Notes: generated by a model from the letters alone, not told the origin. 64,000 bases of DNA from an uncultured Ruminococcus sp. (GCA_934435205.1 CAKSAK010000006.1:1-64000); one strand, 5' to 3'; counted from the first letter of the stretch, positions 16,947 through 26,391 are shown. Translations and numbers: made by a program.

Positions 16947-19148
16947 ATGCCATTAAGTGAACTTAAAATAGAAACAGAGTATCGTTCATTACTCACGGAT
17001 ATATCAGGTGAATTCTTAATTCCAGCATTACGTGAAGCAGTTCAGTATGATCGTGCAGTGGGATTTTTTTCATCAACTATTCTTTCAAATACTTCATACG
17101 GGATAGAAGGTCTCGTGAAGAATGGTGGAAAAATTCGCCTAGTTGCGTCACCATATCTGACTGATGATGACATAGCAGCGATAAAAGCCGGATACAAACA
17201 GCGTGATGATGTAATAAAATCAGTTCTGCACAAAGAGATGAAAGAACCTGAAAATGAGTTCGAGCAGGAAAGACTAAACTTACTTGCTAATCTTATCAAA
17301 GATGGTTTCCTGGATATAAAAATTGCTTTTTGTGATAATGATCGTCAGGTTGGAATGTATCATGAAAAACTTGGATTAATAACAGATTCTTGTGGAAATA
17401 CGATTGCTTTTTCTGGCTCTATGAATGAAACGAATACAGCAATAAACGTAAACTATGAAGCAATCGATGTTTTTCGTTCTTGGACAAATGAATTTGAAAA
17501 TGAGCGTGTAAATAAAAAGAGAAATGCTTTTACCGCCATTTGGAATGATTCAGAGCCAGGTATCGAAGTTATTTCTTTCCCGGAATTAAATGAAGTAATA
17601 ATCGAAAAATACAAAAAGAGCGATATAGATTATAATACATTTGAAACAGAATTTCCTCCAGTACCAACGATTCTTAAAAAGCGCAAGACTCATTCGGAAT
17701 TACCTTGCAGACCTGATAAGCCACCTTTTTATGATTATCAAGAAGAAGCAATTGATACATGGGCTTCTCATGGTTTTCAAGGCATATTCGATATGGCAAC
17801 AGGTACTGGAAAAACAATAACAGCTCTTGGATCAATCGTTAGGATTAGTGATGAATTTCACGGGAAACTCGCTGTAATAATTGTATGCCCATATCAACAT
17901 CTTGTTGAACAGTGGGTCGAAGATCTTGAAAAATTCAATATAAGTCCCATCATAGGATATAGTGAATCGACTCAGAAGAACTGGAAAAACAGACTTGAAT
18001 CAGCTATAAGGAATCAAAAGCTAAGTGTTCGTGGCAAGGACTTCTTTTGTTTTATCTGTACAAATGCCACCTATTCCTCGGAGTACGTTCAAAACACCAT
18101 TTCAAAAATAAGAGGGAAATGTTTATTTGTTGTTGATGAAGCACATAATTTCGGTGCAAGATACTTGAGCGAGCTGTTGAATGGCAATTTTCAGTATCGC
18201 CTTGCATTATCTGCAACGCTCGATCGATATGGAGATCCGACAGGCACAAAGAAGTTATATGATTACTTTGGAGATAAATGCATATCATACGATCTCGGAA
18301 GAGCAATTAAGGAGAAGAAACTTACAAGGTATAAGTATTATCCCATTATCGTTAGCCTTAATGACGATGAACTTAATAAGTACTCAAACATATCCAAATC
18401 AATGCAAAAGTGCCTTGTAAAAGCTAAAGATGGCACATATAAGCTAAACGAAAAAGGCAAGAAACTTGCCATGGCTCGCTCAAGAATTGTAGCTGCTGCC
18501 GAAAGCAAGCTGCAAGCATTGCTTAAGGAAATCGAACCATATAAAGATAAGTATAATATTCTCGTCTATTGTGGTTCGGCCTCACTTCCGGATTATACAC
18601 GAGACAAACTTGAAGTGTATGAAGAAGAAACTCGTCAAATAGACGCAGTTACTGATATGCTTGGCAATAAATTGGGAATGAGAGTATCACAGTTTACTTC
18701 TAAGGAAAACGTTGAAAAACGTGAACTTCTTAAAAGTGAATTTGCAAGCGGTGACAATCTTCAGGCATTAATTGCAATAAAGTGTTTGGATGAAGGTGTT
18801 AATATACCAAGTATAAAAACGGCTTTTATTCTTGCAAGTACTACAAATCCAAAAGAATACATTCAAAGGCGTGGACGTGTTCTACGTCTGGCTGAAGGTA
18901 AAGAATATGCTGAAATTTACGATTTTATCACCCTTCCTATGCCTCTTGGTTCATCGATATATATGACTGATGAAAGTAAGAATTTAACAATTACTATGGT
19001 CAAAAACGAGCTTGCACGTGCATTTGAATTTGCAAGACTTGCTGACAATTATGTGGAAAGCAATGCAATGCTTGATGATATTAGAGAAGAATATGGTATA
19101 GAAGAAGAGGATTACTCATTTGTAGAGGAGTTCGATTATTATGAATGA
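16947..19148 (+). CDS. PLD-domain plus DEAD/DEAH superfamily 2 helicase (defence operon)
   Basis: 733 aa. Residues ~1-190 resemble the phospholipase D nuclease fold, with one HxK motif (HEKLG, H139) followed by SGSMNET. The helicase part has Walker A ATGTGKT (K289), DEAH (D397), motif III SAT, and the C-terminal motif VI IQRRGRVLR. Such proteins translocate on DNA and may cut it with the PLD domain. The position between sspA and the DndD-like gene suggests membership in a restriction module such as SspFGH, but I do not assign a letter. Its stop overlaps the next small ORF by 8 bp, so translation is probably coupled. Confidence 0.85.
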   Translation: MPLSELKIETEYRSLLTDISGEFLIPALREAVQYDRAVGFFSSTILSNTSYGIEGLVKNGGKIRLVASPYLTDDDIAAIKAGYKQRDDVIKSVLHKEMKEPENEFEQERLNLLANLIKDGFLDIKIAFCDNDRQVGMYHEKLGLITDSCGNTIAFSGSMNETNTAINVNYEAIDVFRSWTNEFENERVNKKRNAFTAIWNDSEPGIEVISFPELNEVIIEKYKKSDIDYNTFETEFPPVPTILKKRKTHSELPCRPDKPPFYDYQEEAIDTWASHGFQGIFDMATGTGKTITALGSIVRISDEFHGKLAVIIVCPYQHLVEQWVEDLEKFNISPIIGYSESTQKNWKNRLESAIRNQKLSVRGKDFFCFICTNATYSSEYVQNTISKIRGKCLFVVDEAHNFGARYLSELLNGNFQYRLALSATLDRYGDPTGTKKLYDYFGDKCISYDLGRAIKEKKLTRYKYYPIIVSLNDDELNKYSNISKSMQKCLVKAKDGTYKLNEKGKKLAMARSRIVAAAESKLQALLKEIEPYKDKYNILVYCGSASLPDYTRDKLEVYEEETRQIDAVTDMLGNKLGMRVSQFTSKENVEKRELLKSEFASGDNLQALIAIKCLDEGVNIPSIKTAFILASTTNPKEYIQRRGRVLRLAEGKEYAEIYDFITLPMPLGSSIYMTDESKNLTITMVKNELARAFEFARLADNYVESNAMLDDIREEYGIEEEDYSFVEEFDYYE

Positions 19149-19314
19149 TACGGGATATAACACTTTAGATGAGAAAAAGATAAAAACGATAGTTTATCGT
19201 ATAATAACATCAGAGGCAAAGAATAACAAGTCTAAGGAATTGTCTGACAGTCAAATGGCAGATAAGATCATTAAGATCATACAGGAGGAAGTAGAATGTA
19301 TTTCAAGCAAATAA
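19141..19314 (+). CDS. 57-aa small protein overlapping both neighbours in the defence operon
   Basis: ATG 19141 follows AGAGGAG (19124-19130) and overlaps the helicase stop by 8 bp. The TAA at 19312 lies 19 bp inside the next gene. The product is acidic and lysine-rich, predicted helical: it begins MNDTGYNTLDEKK, has LSDSQMADKI in the middle and ends QEEVECISSK. Tight overlaps on both sides and a good ribosome binding site support it as a coding gene. I recognise no family. A small helical adaptor or regulator of the flanking ATPases is possible. Confidence 0.6.
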   Translation: MNDTGYNTLDEKKIKTIVYRIITSEAKNNKSKELSDSQMADKIIKIIQEEVECISSK

Positions 19315-21326
19315 CACTACAGAATTTCAGACAGTTCAAAGAAAAAACGACTGTAACTTTTTCAACTGATCATGTAAAGAATGTAACTATCATTATGGGC
19401 GATAATGGTACAGGCAAAACTTCATTTGCTCAAGCATTTACATGGTGCCTGTATGGAAGAACAGATTTTAAGGATCAGGATATTTTCTCAAAATCAAAGA
19501 AGGCAGAAATGACAAATACTGATACAGCAGAAACATTTGTTGAATTAGTATTTGTTCACGGAGATATTGAGTATACCCTGAAGCGTTCTTTAGTTTATAA
19601 AAAGGATCTACTCGGAGACATAATCAAACCACGTTTCTCAGAATGTATTCTAACTTATAAAAAAGAAGATGGGCAGACTGAGACTATTAAATCAGAGAAT
19701 AAACTAAATAAAACTATTGATGGCATCCTTCCCAGAGAGCTTTCAAGATATTTTCTTTTTGACGGTGAACGTGTTGAAAAAATGAGCGCTGAAATACAAT
19801 CTGGTAAAAGTGATGAATTTGCAGAAGCAGTTCGACGGATCCTCGGACTTGATAGTTATCTCAATGCGCTTATTCATATAAAGAGTGACCCAAAGAAAGA
19901 TAAAGGCAGGATGAGAAGCGATACTGTTCTTGGTAAGTATAATAAACAGTATTCCGATTCAGGAAATGAAAGTGTATCAAGGTTGACCGAAGAGATATCT
20001 GCTTTGGAAATTGAGATGCAGGGATTGAACAATCGTAAAGATGAGCTGGAAACTGCTAAACCAATTATTCAGCAAGAATATGATAAACTTACTGAGCAAA
20101 TCGTAAAAAACAAAGAAGGCGAAGAAATTGCCAAAAAGAAAGCAGAGGCAGAAAGAAAAATAGAACGACTCAGTCAAATTGTTGATAATTCTGCAAAGGA
20201 CATTTTCTCGCATTTGAGTAAAGATGGAGTAAATTATTTTTCTCAGCATCTAATCGCAAGGGCAATAAAAATGCTTGCTGAAACAGATGTGGTCGATAAA
20301 GGCGTTCCGTCTATTGACGATAAAACAATAGACTACATTTTCAAGCATCATAGATGTATCTGTGGTACAGAAATAAAGGACGGTTCACCCGAAGAAAAAG
20401 AGCTGAATCTCCTGCTCAACTACATTCCGCCAAAATCTTTTGGTAATATGATCGGTTCATATATAACGGAAGGAAGAGCAAGAATTACTGGAACATCTGA
20501 CCTTTATGAGTATGTTGCTAACAAGCTGCGTAGTGATACGGAAAATATTGAAACGATAGATGATTTAAGGTTAGATATTGAAAACTATGATGCGCAGTTA
20601 GATAATGTTAAGGATATTGAACAGCTCCGATTAAAGCAGCGTACTATTAAAATAAAGCAAGATAACGATGAGCAGGAAATCAGGGAAATCATTACTCGGA
20701 TCAATGAAATTGAAAGTGAAATCAAGATCAAAGATTCCAGAAGAAAAGAGCTTTCTTTACAGGATGAAACAAACAAAAAAATAGCTATATACCGTTCGTA
20801 TGCTGAGGCTGCATATGATTACATAGAAAAGGAATATTCATCCTATGAAAAAGGCGTTCGTGAATATCTTGAAGAGTGTATCAACAGGATATTCTTAAAC
20901 ATATACTCGGAAGGTCTATCGCTTAATATAGACTCCAAGTACAATGTTAAGATAAGGGTAAACGATGTACAAAACCTTCAGGATGAAGTGGAAACCTCAA
21001 CTTCTCAGAGTATATCTGTTGTTTTTGCTTTTATCACCGGAGTTATTGAAACTGCAAAAAAATATGAGCAGGATAAGAAAGAGAAGAAACTCACAACTGA
21101 GCCTTATCCCCTTGTTATGGATGCTCCATTATCTGCATTTGATAAAAAACGAATTAAAACAGTATGTGATACTATTCCTGAAATTTGTGAACAGGTCATC
21201 ATATTTATAAAAGATACAGATGGCGAAATTGCTCACGAACATCTTTCCGGAAAAATAGGAAGCAGCTATTTATTCAGGAAGGTTACATCTGTTGAAACTG
21301 AGATCAAGGAGGCTTTTAATGTTTGA
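19296..21326 (+). CDS. DndD-like SMC/Rad50-type ATPase
   Basis: 676 aa. Residues 1-160 form the N-terminal half of an ABC ATPase head with Walker A GDNGTGKT (35-42) and the DndD-typical ELSRYFLFDGERVEKM. A coiled coil (~225-300) leads to a cysteine pair CIC (354-356), resembling a zinc hook but with one spacer residue, and then a returning coil. Walker B PLVMDAPLS (D609) completes the head. DndD-like ATPases use ATP to open or inspect DNA in phosphorothioation systems. Here it follows the helicase, outside the usual A-D order, so a role in the effector side is more likely. AGGAGG (19281-19286) precedes the ATG. The 3' end overlaps the next gene by 8 bp. Confidence 0.82.
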   Translation: MYFKQITLQNFRQFKEKTTVTFSTDHVKNVTIIMGDNGTGKTSFAQAFTWCLYGRTDFKDQDIFSKSKKAEMTNTDTAETFVELVFVHGDIEYTLKRSLVYKKDLLGDIIKPRFSECILTYKKEDGQTETIKSENKLNKTIDGILPRELSRYFLFDGERVEKMSAEIQSGKSDEFAEAVRRILGLDSYLNALIHIKSDPKKDKGRMRSDTVLGKYNKQYSDSGNESVSRLTEEISALEIEMQGLNNRKDELETAKPIIQQEYDKLTEQIVKNKEGEEIAKKKAEAERKIERLSQIVDNSAKDIFSHLSKDGVNYFSQHLIARAIKMLAETDVVDKGVPSIDDKTIDYIFKHHRCICGTEIKDGSPEEKELNLLLNYIPPKSFGNMIGSYITEGRARITGTSDLYEYVANKLRSDTENIETIDDLRLDIENYDAQLDNVKDIEQLRLKQRTIKIKQDNDEQEIREIITRINEIESEIKIKDSRRKELSLQDETNKKIAIYRSYAEAAYDYIEKEYSSYEKGVREYLEECINRIFLNIYSEGLSLNIDSKYNVKIRVNDVQNLQDEVETSTSQSISVVFAFITGVIETAKKYEQDKKEKKLTTEPYPLVMDAPLSAFDKKRIKTVCDTIPEICEQVIIFIKDTDGEIAHEHLSGKIGSSYLFRKVTSVETEIKEAFNV

Positions 21327-21831
21327 TAAACAGTTTAATTTTAAGGGCAGACACGCTGCAAGAGCAAGAGCGTTATCTTCATCCTACAATGAAGCTGGTG
21401 ATCAGATTTTCGCAAGAAGTTATGATGTCTACCTTGTAGCACCAATTATAGGTTTCTCATACCAGCGAGCTGAACCTCTTGACAGATCTTTTGATGAGGA
21501 AAGAGCTGTATTTGGTGATATTCTTATGAAAAACAACGCTGATATTATGTTCGTGTTTAGAACTATAATGTTATTGGATGAAAAAAGTCAGCCAGATGTT
21601 TCAGAGAGAATTAAAAAAGCTTTGGGAAACAACTTTTCTAAAGAAGATGAAGAGTTATTTTATAGTTATATGCGTGGCGGAGTAGATATTCTTTATGAAA
21701 AGATAATTGATAACTCAACTCTTCCTTCTGATTTTGTGACTAATCTGTATGATTTCCTTGATGAAATTAATGCAAGAGAGGGTTCAGTTGATGTGGATGC
21801 TATAAAAGAATATTGCAGAAAGTTTGAATGA
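21319..21831 (+). CDS. Unrecognised 170-aa protein of the defence operon
   Basis: Start ATG 21319 is chosen because AAGGAGG (21306-21312) lies 6 bp upstream; the frame is open 9 codons further up. The product is soluble and mixed alpha/beta, with FKGRHAARARALSSSYNEAG near the start and a C-terminal acidic helical part. It overlaps the DndD-like gene by 8 bp. DndE is the usual small protein after DndD, but it is shorter (~110 aa) and its ribbon-helix-helix pattern is not visible here. I assign no function; membership of an SspFGH-like module is an inference from position. Confidence 0.7.
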   Translation: MFDKQFNFKGRHAARARALSSSYNEAGDQIFARSYDVYLVAPIIGFSYQRAEPLDRSFDEERAVFGDILMKNNADIMFVFRTIMLLDEKSQPDVSERIKKALGNNFSKEDEELFYSYMRGGVDILYEKIIDNSTLPSDFVTNLYDFLDEINAREGSVDVDAIKEYCRKFE

Positions 21832-21870
21832 TAGTTTTCAAGAATAAGCAAGGTTATTGAGGAGGGTAAC

Positions 21871-22566
21871 GTGGATAATTACGATAGAATAATAGAAAAG
21901 ATAGTAGCTTTCAAGGAAGCCAACAACGGTATTTCTGATTCCGATATTTCTAGAATACTGATTGAAGAATCCGTTCCATTGATCCTCATTGATGATATTC
22001 TTGAAGCGATTGAATTGCGACTATCCAACAGTCAGGACAATAAAAAAATTAATCAAATTACAAAACAAAAGCACGACAGTAGAATAGCTGATAGAGTTAA
22101 ACAGTATAATTCTCAGCAATTAGAACTTGCAAATATGCCAGGAAACCTAGTTAAAGATTGTTTTATCTCCGATTTAAGCAAAGCAAGGATACAAACTACT
22201 TATATGCCTGTTACTGTATTAGCATTTCTAAGATCCACAAACGAAAAAGGTGTTGCTGATCTTGATTCTATTGCTGACTATTTTGTAATGTATTACAGCA
22301 AAAGGAAAGAAGCAGGGCTTGATGTTGAACGAAGCGACAGCATATTCGCTAAATTGACACCTACTAAAAAGGATGTTAAAACGTTGATTCTTTTTAATTC
22401 ATTAGGCAGATCATGTTTGATTAAATACTTTGTTGTTGATAAGGATAGCGGAACGATTTCTATGCTGCCTAATCTATGGGCTTCATTATGTATATCAGAT
22501 GCTGTAAGAATACGGACAATCGCTGATTCTATAATAAAAGAGTACTATAAAAGATTAAAAAAGTGA
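21871..22566 (+). CDS. Unrecognised 231-aa protein of the defence operon
   Basis: GTG start at 21871 after GGAGGG (21861-21866), the best site in the gap. The N-terminal ~60 residues are helical and acidic (NYDRIIEKIVAFKEANNG, DSDISRILIEESVPLILIDD). The C-terminal part includes LDSIADYFVMYYSKRKEAGL and SLGRSCLIKYF, which could be a nucleic-acid-binding or adaptor fold. No catalytic motif is recognisable. It lies 39 bp after the 170-aa gene and 12 bp before sspE in the same direction, so it is probably co-transcribed. Confidence 0.7.
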   Translation: MDNYDRIIEKIVAFKEANNGISDSDISRILIEESVPLILIDDILEAIELRLSNSQDNKKINQITKQKHDSRIADRVKQYNSQQLELANMPGNLVKDCFISDLSKARIQTTYMPVTVLAFLRSTNEKGVADLDSIADYFVMYYSKRKEAGLDVERSDSIFAKLTPTKKDVKTLILFNSLGRSCLIKYFVVDKDSGTISMLPNLWASLCISDAVRIRTIADSIIKEYYKRLKK

Positions 22567-22578
22567 GGTGTAGTTTAA

Positions 22579-24909
22579 ATGAAAATGGATAATTTTTCTT
22601 TGACTTCCATAATTGAAAAAATCAAAAGTGATGAAATACTTCTTCCGGACTTTCAACGTAGTTTTGTTTGGAAACAGGATGAAAGACAGATATCGCTGAT
22701 TTGTTCTGTATTATCTAAAATGCCTATTGGAAGTATTCTCTTATTAGAGGGAGACTCTAATGAATTTGCTGTAAGAAAAATAGGAATGAAAGAAACATAT
22801 ACGGTCGACTCTGATCCTCGGGTTATAGACTATCTGCTTGATGGTCAACAGCGAACAACTGTTTTGGCTTGTGCCTTTTCCGACGTAATATATGAAGTTG
22901 AAGAAAAAAGTAAACAAACGATTCTGTCGCCTTCACTTAAGAGAAGATTCTTTCTTACATTTCCTAAATATGAAGAATTAACAGATGATGCTATCTACTT
23001 TGGAGCTAAAAAGCTGACATTCCCATATGAAGCAGATAAATTTGATAGCTACCCTGACTTTATTGCCGGGGACATAAAAGAAAGAATTGAGTTCAGAAAT
23101 TATGCAAGAACAGGAAAAACAGCAGACAAGCCTTTCAACCCATACTATAAATCAAAAACGAAAGGCTTAGAGTCAAAGGAACTTATAGATTGGTGTACAA
23201 AATCCAGTAATTTATTCCATATCCCTCTTTATTTGATTACAAAGGATAAAACAACTCTTGGAAAAATAATAAGCGAAATAGCCAAGGATTATAAAGAATC
23301 TATTTGCTCCGTATTCTCAGCAAACGAAACAGATGATCTTAAAGATAGCTTTGCTAAAGAATTTTTTGATGAGAGAAATTACACAGAATACTCGGCTGAA
23401 ATTGAAAATGGCTCAGAAAGAAATAAGGAATTTGAAGAAAAAATCAACAGCCTTGCTGAAGAATGGGCTAATAATATGAAAACATACCTTATTTCATGTC
23501 TTAATAATCTTTATCAGATAATGTCGATTATTGAGGTCAAGAAGTCTCAGCGCGAAAGAGCTATTGATATATACGAGAATCTTAACAAAGGCGGTGTAAG
23601 CCTTAGCATTTTTGATTTAGTTATTGCAAGAGCGTCTTTACATGAAGATAATAAAGATTTTAAAGATAAAATTCTTTCAATTATTAATAAATCACTTTTT
23701 AAAGATGATGAAATTAAAAAGTACAATTATGTTGATACACGTTCTAATACAAAAGCAGCTTACATAAATGAAACATATTTGAAGAATTGTAAATGCATCG
23801 AAAAAGAAGACTCTCTAAATTCCAAATACATTGATGTTTTTCTGAATATCTTGTCATTATATGCAAATTCAGTTGTGACTGCTGAAAGTTCAAATACCGT
23901 TCCATTTGGGTCATTGTTCATTGACTTGACAAAAATCACAATGGAGAATGCCAAGAGAAAAGCAAAGTTAGATCTTGATAAGGATCAGATATATGACTGT
24001 TTTGAACTTAGCTGTAACGGTATTGACAGGGCTTTATACTTCTTAAAAAACAGATGCGGTGTTAAGGCAATAAATGATATTCCATATAATCATGTATTAT
24101 CAATTATATCATTTTTGTTTATGAATAACGAGTTCTTCAATGATAATAAAATTCACGAATTATTAGAAGCGTGGTATTGGGCAATCATGTTTTCTGGAGA
24201 ATTTGATAAGGATCAGAACTCTCAGTTTATCGCTCATCTTCATAGATTACTTGAAGGTTTGAATGATTATCGTAATTCCGGAATTGTCAATTGGATTTCT
24301 TCTATTCAAGATCGTGTTTTTGAAAATGTTGGATTTTCAGACATGGACAAGTTACTTATCAAGGATGGAGAATCACCAAAAGGTTCTGTTAAAAATGCTA
24401 TTTTACAGTACTACCTGTCTTGCTATTATCCTAATTTTTCTGCCAGGGACAAAGACAGTCCTTACAGTGTGACAATAAGTGCATATACTGACGATGTTTA
24501 TAATTCAGATGAGAATAAAAAGAAATATAAGCTTCAGGTTCACCACATCATACCTTTGAATTCAATGTCAGAGTATAAAGACAGTAAAATGCGAACTGAT
24601 ACAAAATATTATGGTAATTCTCCATTAAATCTACTTTACATTGTCGCCGAAGATAACAATAGCATAGCTGATGATGATATTTCTTTATATCTGAAAAAAA
24701 TAGATACCTCAGTCAAGACCCAGCTGAATTTATATGTGGGAGAAGATGAGGAAGAAAATAATCAAATAAAAGAAGCCTTAAAATATGACGATACAAAGAA
24801 GAGATCTAAAGAGAATGTGATGAAACTCCTTGAAATCCGGTATTGTTTACTGAAAAGAGCAGTAAAAAGAGAAATTACATCTCTTTTAAAGTTCGATCCA
24901 TTAAACTAA
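22579..24909 (+). CDS. sspE: SspE-like effector: DUF262 NTPase plus C-terminal HNH nuclease (GmrSD family)
   Basis: 776 aa. The N-terminal DUF262 domain has PDFQRSFVWKQDERQ (~28-42) and the invariant DGQQR (88-92), which forms the nucleotide-binding site in GmrS/SspE/DndB-type proteins. The C-terminal DUF1524-like HNH motif is VHHIIPLNS (H655 region) followed by YGNSPLNLLYIV. In characterised SspE, phosphorothioate recognition stimulates NTP hydrolysis and the HNH domain nicks phage DNA. Its presence at the end of an sspDBCA operon is strong context. Type IV GmrSD enzymes acting on glucosylated cytosine share both domains and are the alternative. GAGGTG precedes the ATG, and the gene is followed by a hairpin. 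Confidence 0.82.
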   Translation: MKMDNFSLTSIIEKIKSDEILLPDFQRSFVWKQDERQISLICSVLSKMPIGSILLLEGDSNEFAVRKIGMKETYTVDSDPRVIDYLLDGQQRTTVLACAFSDVIYEVEEKSKQTILSPSLKRRFFLTFPKYEELTDDAIYFGAKKLTFPYEADKFDSYPDFIAGDIKERIEFRNYARTGKTADKPFNPYYKSKTKGLESKELIDWCTKSSNLFHIPLYLITKDKTTLGKIISEIAKDYKESICSVFSANETDDLKDSFAKEFFDERNYTEYSAEIENGSERNKEFEEKINSLAEEWANNMKTYLISCLNNLYQIMSIIEVKKSQRERAIDIYENLNKGGVSLSIFDLVIARASLHEDNKDFKDKILSIINKSLFKDDEIKKYNYVDTRSNTKAAYINETYLKNCKCIEKEDSLNSKYIDVFLNILSLYANSVVTAESSNTVPFGSLFIDLTKITMENAKRKAKLDLDKDQIYDCFELSCNGIDRALYFLKNRCGVKAINDIPYNHVLSIISFLFMNNEFFNDNKIHELLEAWYWAIMFSGEFDKDQNSQFIAHLHRLLEGLNDYRNSGIVNWISSIQDRVFENVGFSDMDKLLIKDGESPKGSVKNAILQYYLSCYYPNFSARDKDSPYSVTISAYTDDVYNSDENKKKYKLQVHHIIPLNSMSEYKDSKMRTDTKYYGNSPLNLLYIVAEDNNSIADDDISLYLKKIDTSVKTQLNLYVGEDEEENNQIKEALKYDDTKKRSKENVMKLLEIRYCLLKRAVKREITSLLKFDPLN

Positions 24910-24931
24910 GTGATGGTGTAATGTACAGCAC

Positions 24932-24963
24932 AAAGCCCTCAGAACAATTCTGAGAGCCTTGTT
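24932..24963 (+). terminator. Terminator of the ssp operon
   Basis: A stem centred on CTCAGAA (24938-24944) / TTCTGAG (24948-24954), extendable with wobbles to 13 bp, is followed by a short GTTT. Confidence 0.6.
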
Positions 24964-25053
24964 TCATATTTATGGATAACGGAACGAATGCCGTCACCGA
25001 AAGCTACTATTGGTTTTGTCAATATCACTTGACACATTTTATTCGAACAAGAA

Positions 25054-25560
25054 TTATGCAGCGAGAAAGATATGATCATAGTAGAGCTTTCTTCGGGCTG
25101 CCGGAGGCAGCCCGCCGTTGGCGGTGCAGATTTCCCACATACTTTCACAGCGTGCATTATCATGACATCTTCCGCCGGCACCGTTCATGCTTTAAATGAT
25201 CCCATATTTCTTTACAGCAGCTCGGTACTCTTCGCTTGTATACTGACTGCCTCTGTCCGAGTGGATGATACAGCCTTTTATATCAGGATATGATTTGTTT
25301 GCGTTTTCAAGAGTATGGCAGCAGAGCGAAGCTCTCATATTATCTTCAATAGCTATCCCCATCGGCATCAGACCAAATTGGTCTTCTTCGTGGATCTTCA
25401 TCATTTCATCTGCAAGCGCCTGATACTTCCAAGGGGCGTTTTTATGGCTGAGATGATCGTAAAATGCTTGTCTTGTAACCTCCAAAGCCTTGCAGTAAAA
25501 ACTGATCCTTCCTGTGATCCTACCGTCATCAGTCTTTTTGGAAATGAACTTTAACCGTTC
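25054..25560 (-). pseudogene. IS3-family orfB transposase, internally deleted
   Basis: Reading on the minus strand from ~25560 (in the -1 frame relative to orfA, as IS3 elements use for frameshifting) gives LKFISKKTDDGRITGRISFY, then EVTRQAFYDHLSHKNAPW. The frame jumps past the first catalytic Asp to DQFGLMPMGIAIEDN and the second Asp region HSDRGSQYTSEEY. A TAA at 25192 replaces the expected Gln codon (YGII-stop-SMNGAGG). Further in-frame sequence shows a second deletion joining CESMWE to ICTANGGLPPAARR before the natural stop at 25054. It is therefore inactive. Confidence 0.85.
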
Positions 25561-25889
25561 TTCTTTCCTGACTTCCGACGGTTCGCGGCGAAAAAAGCAG
25601 ATGCTTCCTCCAGAAATTCATTAAGCTCTTCAAGTTCACGGTTTTTCTTTTCAAGCTCTTTGATCCGCTTGTTTGCTGCCTGAAGCTGCTGTGCTATAGT
25701 AAGTGACTCTCCCGGTGTACGTGAGCCTGCACCTGTGTCTATTTCTCCGATCCGTGCCTTTTGCACCCACGTCCCAAGCGTCCCTTTGGGGATGCACAGC
25801 TCATCTGCTGCTGCCTTGGTGCCAACCTCCTTTGCGAGCTTTATTGCCTGCTTTTTAAACTCTTCATCATATTGTTTTCCTGTTCCCAT
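25551..25889 (-). CDS. IS3-family orfA (transposase helix-turn-helix subunit)
   Basis: 112 aa from ATG 25889, which is 10 bp after AAAGGAG; the frame can also start at a GTG 9 bp further up, but that overlaps the ribosome site. It contains YDEEFKKQAIKLAKEVGTKA and IPKGTLGTWVQKAR (HTH) followed by a leucine-rich coiled coil (KRIKELEKKNRELEELNEFL). orfA binds the ends of the element and is fused to orfB by frameshift. Since orfB is destroyed, any product would be at most an inhibitor. Confidence 0.85.
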   Translation of the reverse strand: MGTGKQYDEEFKKQAIKLAKEVGTKAAADELCIPKGTLGTWVQKARIGEIDTGAGSRTPGESLTIAQQLQAANKRIKELEKKNRELEELNEFLEEASAFFAANRRKSGKKNG

Positions 25890-26135
25890 TGATGACACAC
25901 TCCTTTGTTTTTATTATACTTTGATTGTCTTGTATGTGTCAAGTTTTATTATACAGGATTACAATAGTTCTCACCCTTGCGTAAATAATAAACGATAAGT
26001 ATTTTTGCCATAATCAGTCTTGATTTTTTTAGTTTTTAATAAGATTTACTTATGAATAGATTTTGTGTATACTTTCATGATATATTTAATGTGAAAAAGC
26101 AGAAGAATTTTAGCGTATTTTGTAGGATATAACAC

Positions 26136-26164
26136 TTGAAAATATAGGCAAAATATGATATCAT
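26136..26164 (+). promoter_or_regulatory. Promoter before the sigma-factor remnant
   Basis: TTGAAA (26136-26141), 17-bp spacer, TATCAT (26159-26164), about 30 bp upstream of the ATG at 26197. Confidence 0.5.
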
Positions 26165-26196
26165 AATTCGTAGACTGCTTTTGGTGAGGTGATAAA

Positions 26197-26343
26197 ATGC
26201 TTGCGGTGTGCATGGCTCTGATAGACGATGAAGAAGACAAAAATGCTTTTGAAATGCTGTATAAAAACTATAGAAATCTCAGACCTCAGATACTTTATAA
26301 TTTTTTTTGGCGCATCGGGAGGAGAAATACAATATCTTTTTGA
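26197..26343 (+). pseudogene. 5' remnant of a sigma-70-family (ECF-like) factor gene
   Basis: 48 codons starting MLAVCMALIDDEEDKNAFEM and continuing LYKNYRNL, the conserved opening of a family of Clostridial ECF-type sigma factors (LIDDEEDK..FE.LY..Y). The frame then diverges and stops at 26341. A ribosome site (GAGGTG) and promoter remain, so only the gene's front end survives. Confidence 0.65.
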
Positions 26344-26391
26344 TAAATCAATTTATTGGTATATAAAGAATGGGTATTTGGAGAGGTTGCC

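Larger units (their letters stand above)
25017..25963 (-). mobile_element. Decayed IS3-family element
   Basis: Remnant with an intact-looking orfA, an orfB with internal deletions and a nonsense codon, and related ends that share CTTGACACA (left 25028-25037, right on the opposite strand near 25935-25943). The boundaries are approximate. Confidence 0.7.

Noticed and set aside
9548..24909. Classification of the defence operon as BREX (type 4 has a PAPS-reductase gene) or classical Dnd
   Set aside because: There is no PglZ or BrxL gene, and DUF4007 plus the DUF262-HNH protein fit Ssp better; a typical dndB or dndE was not seen.
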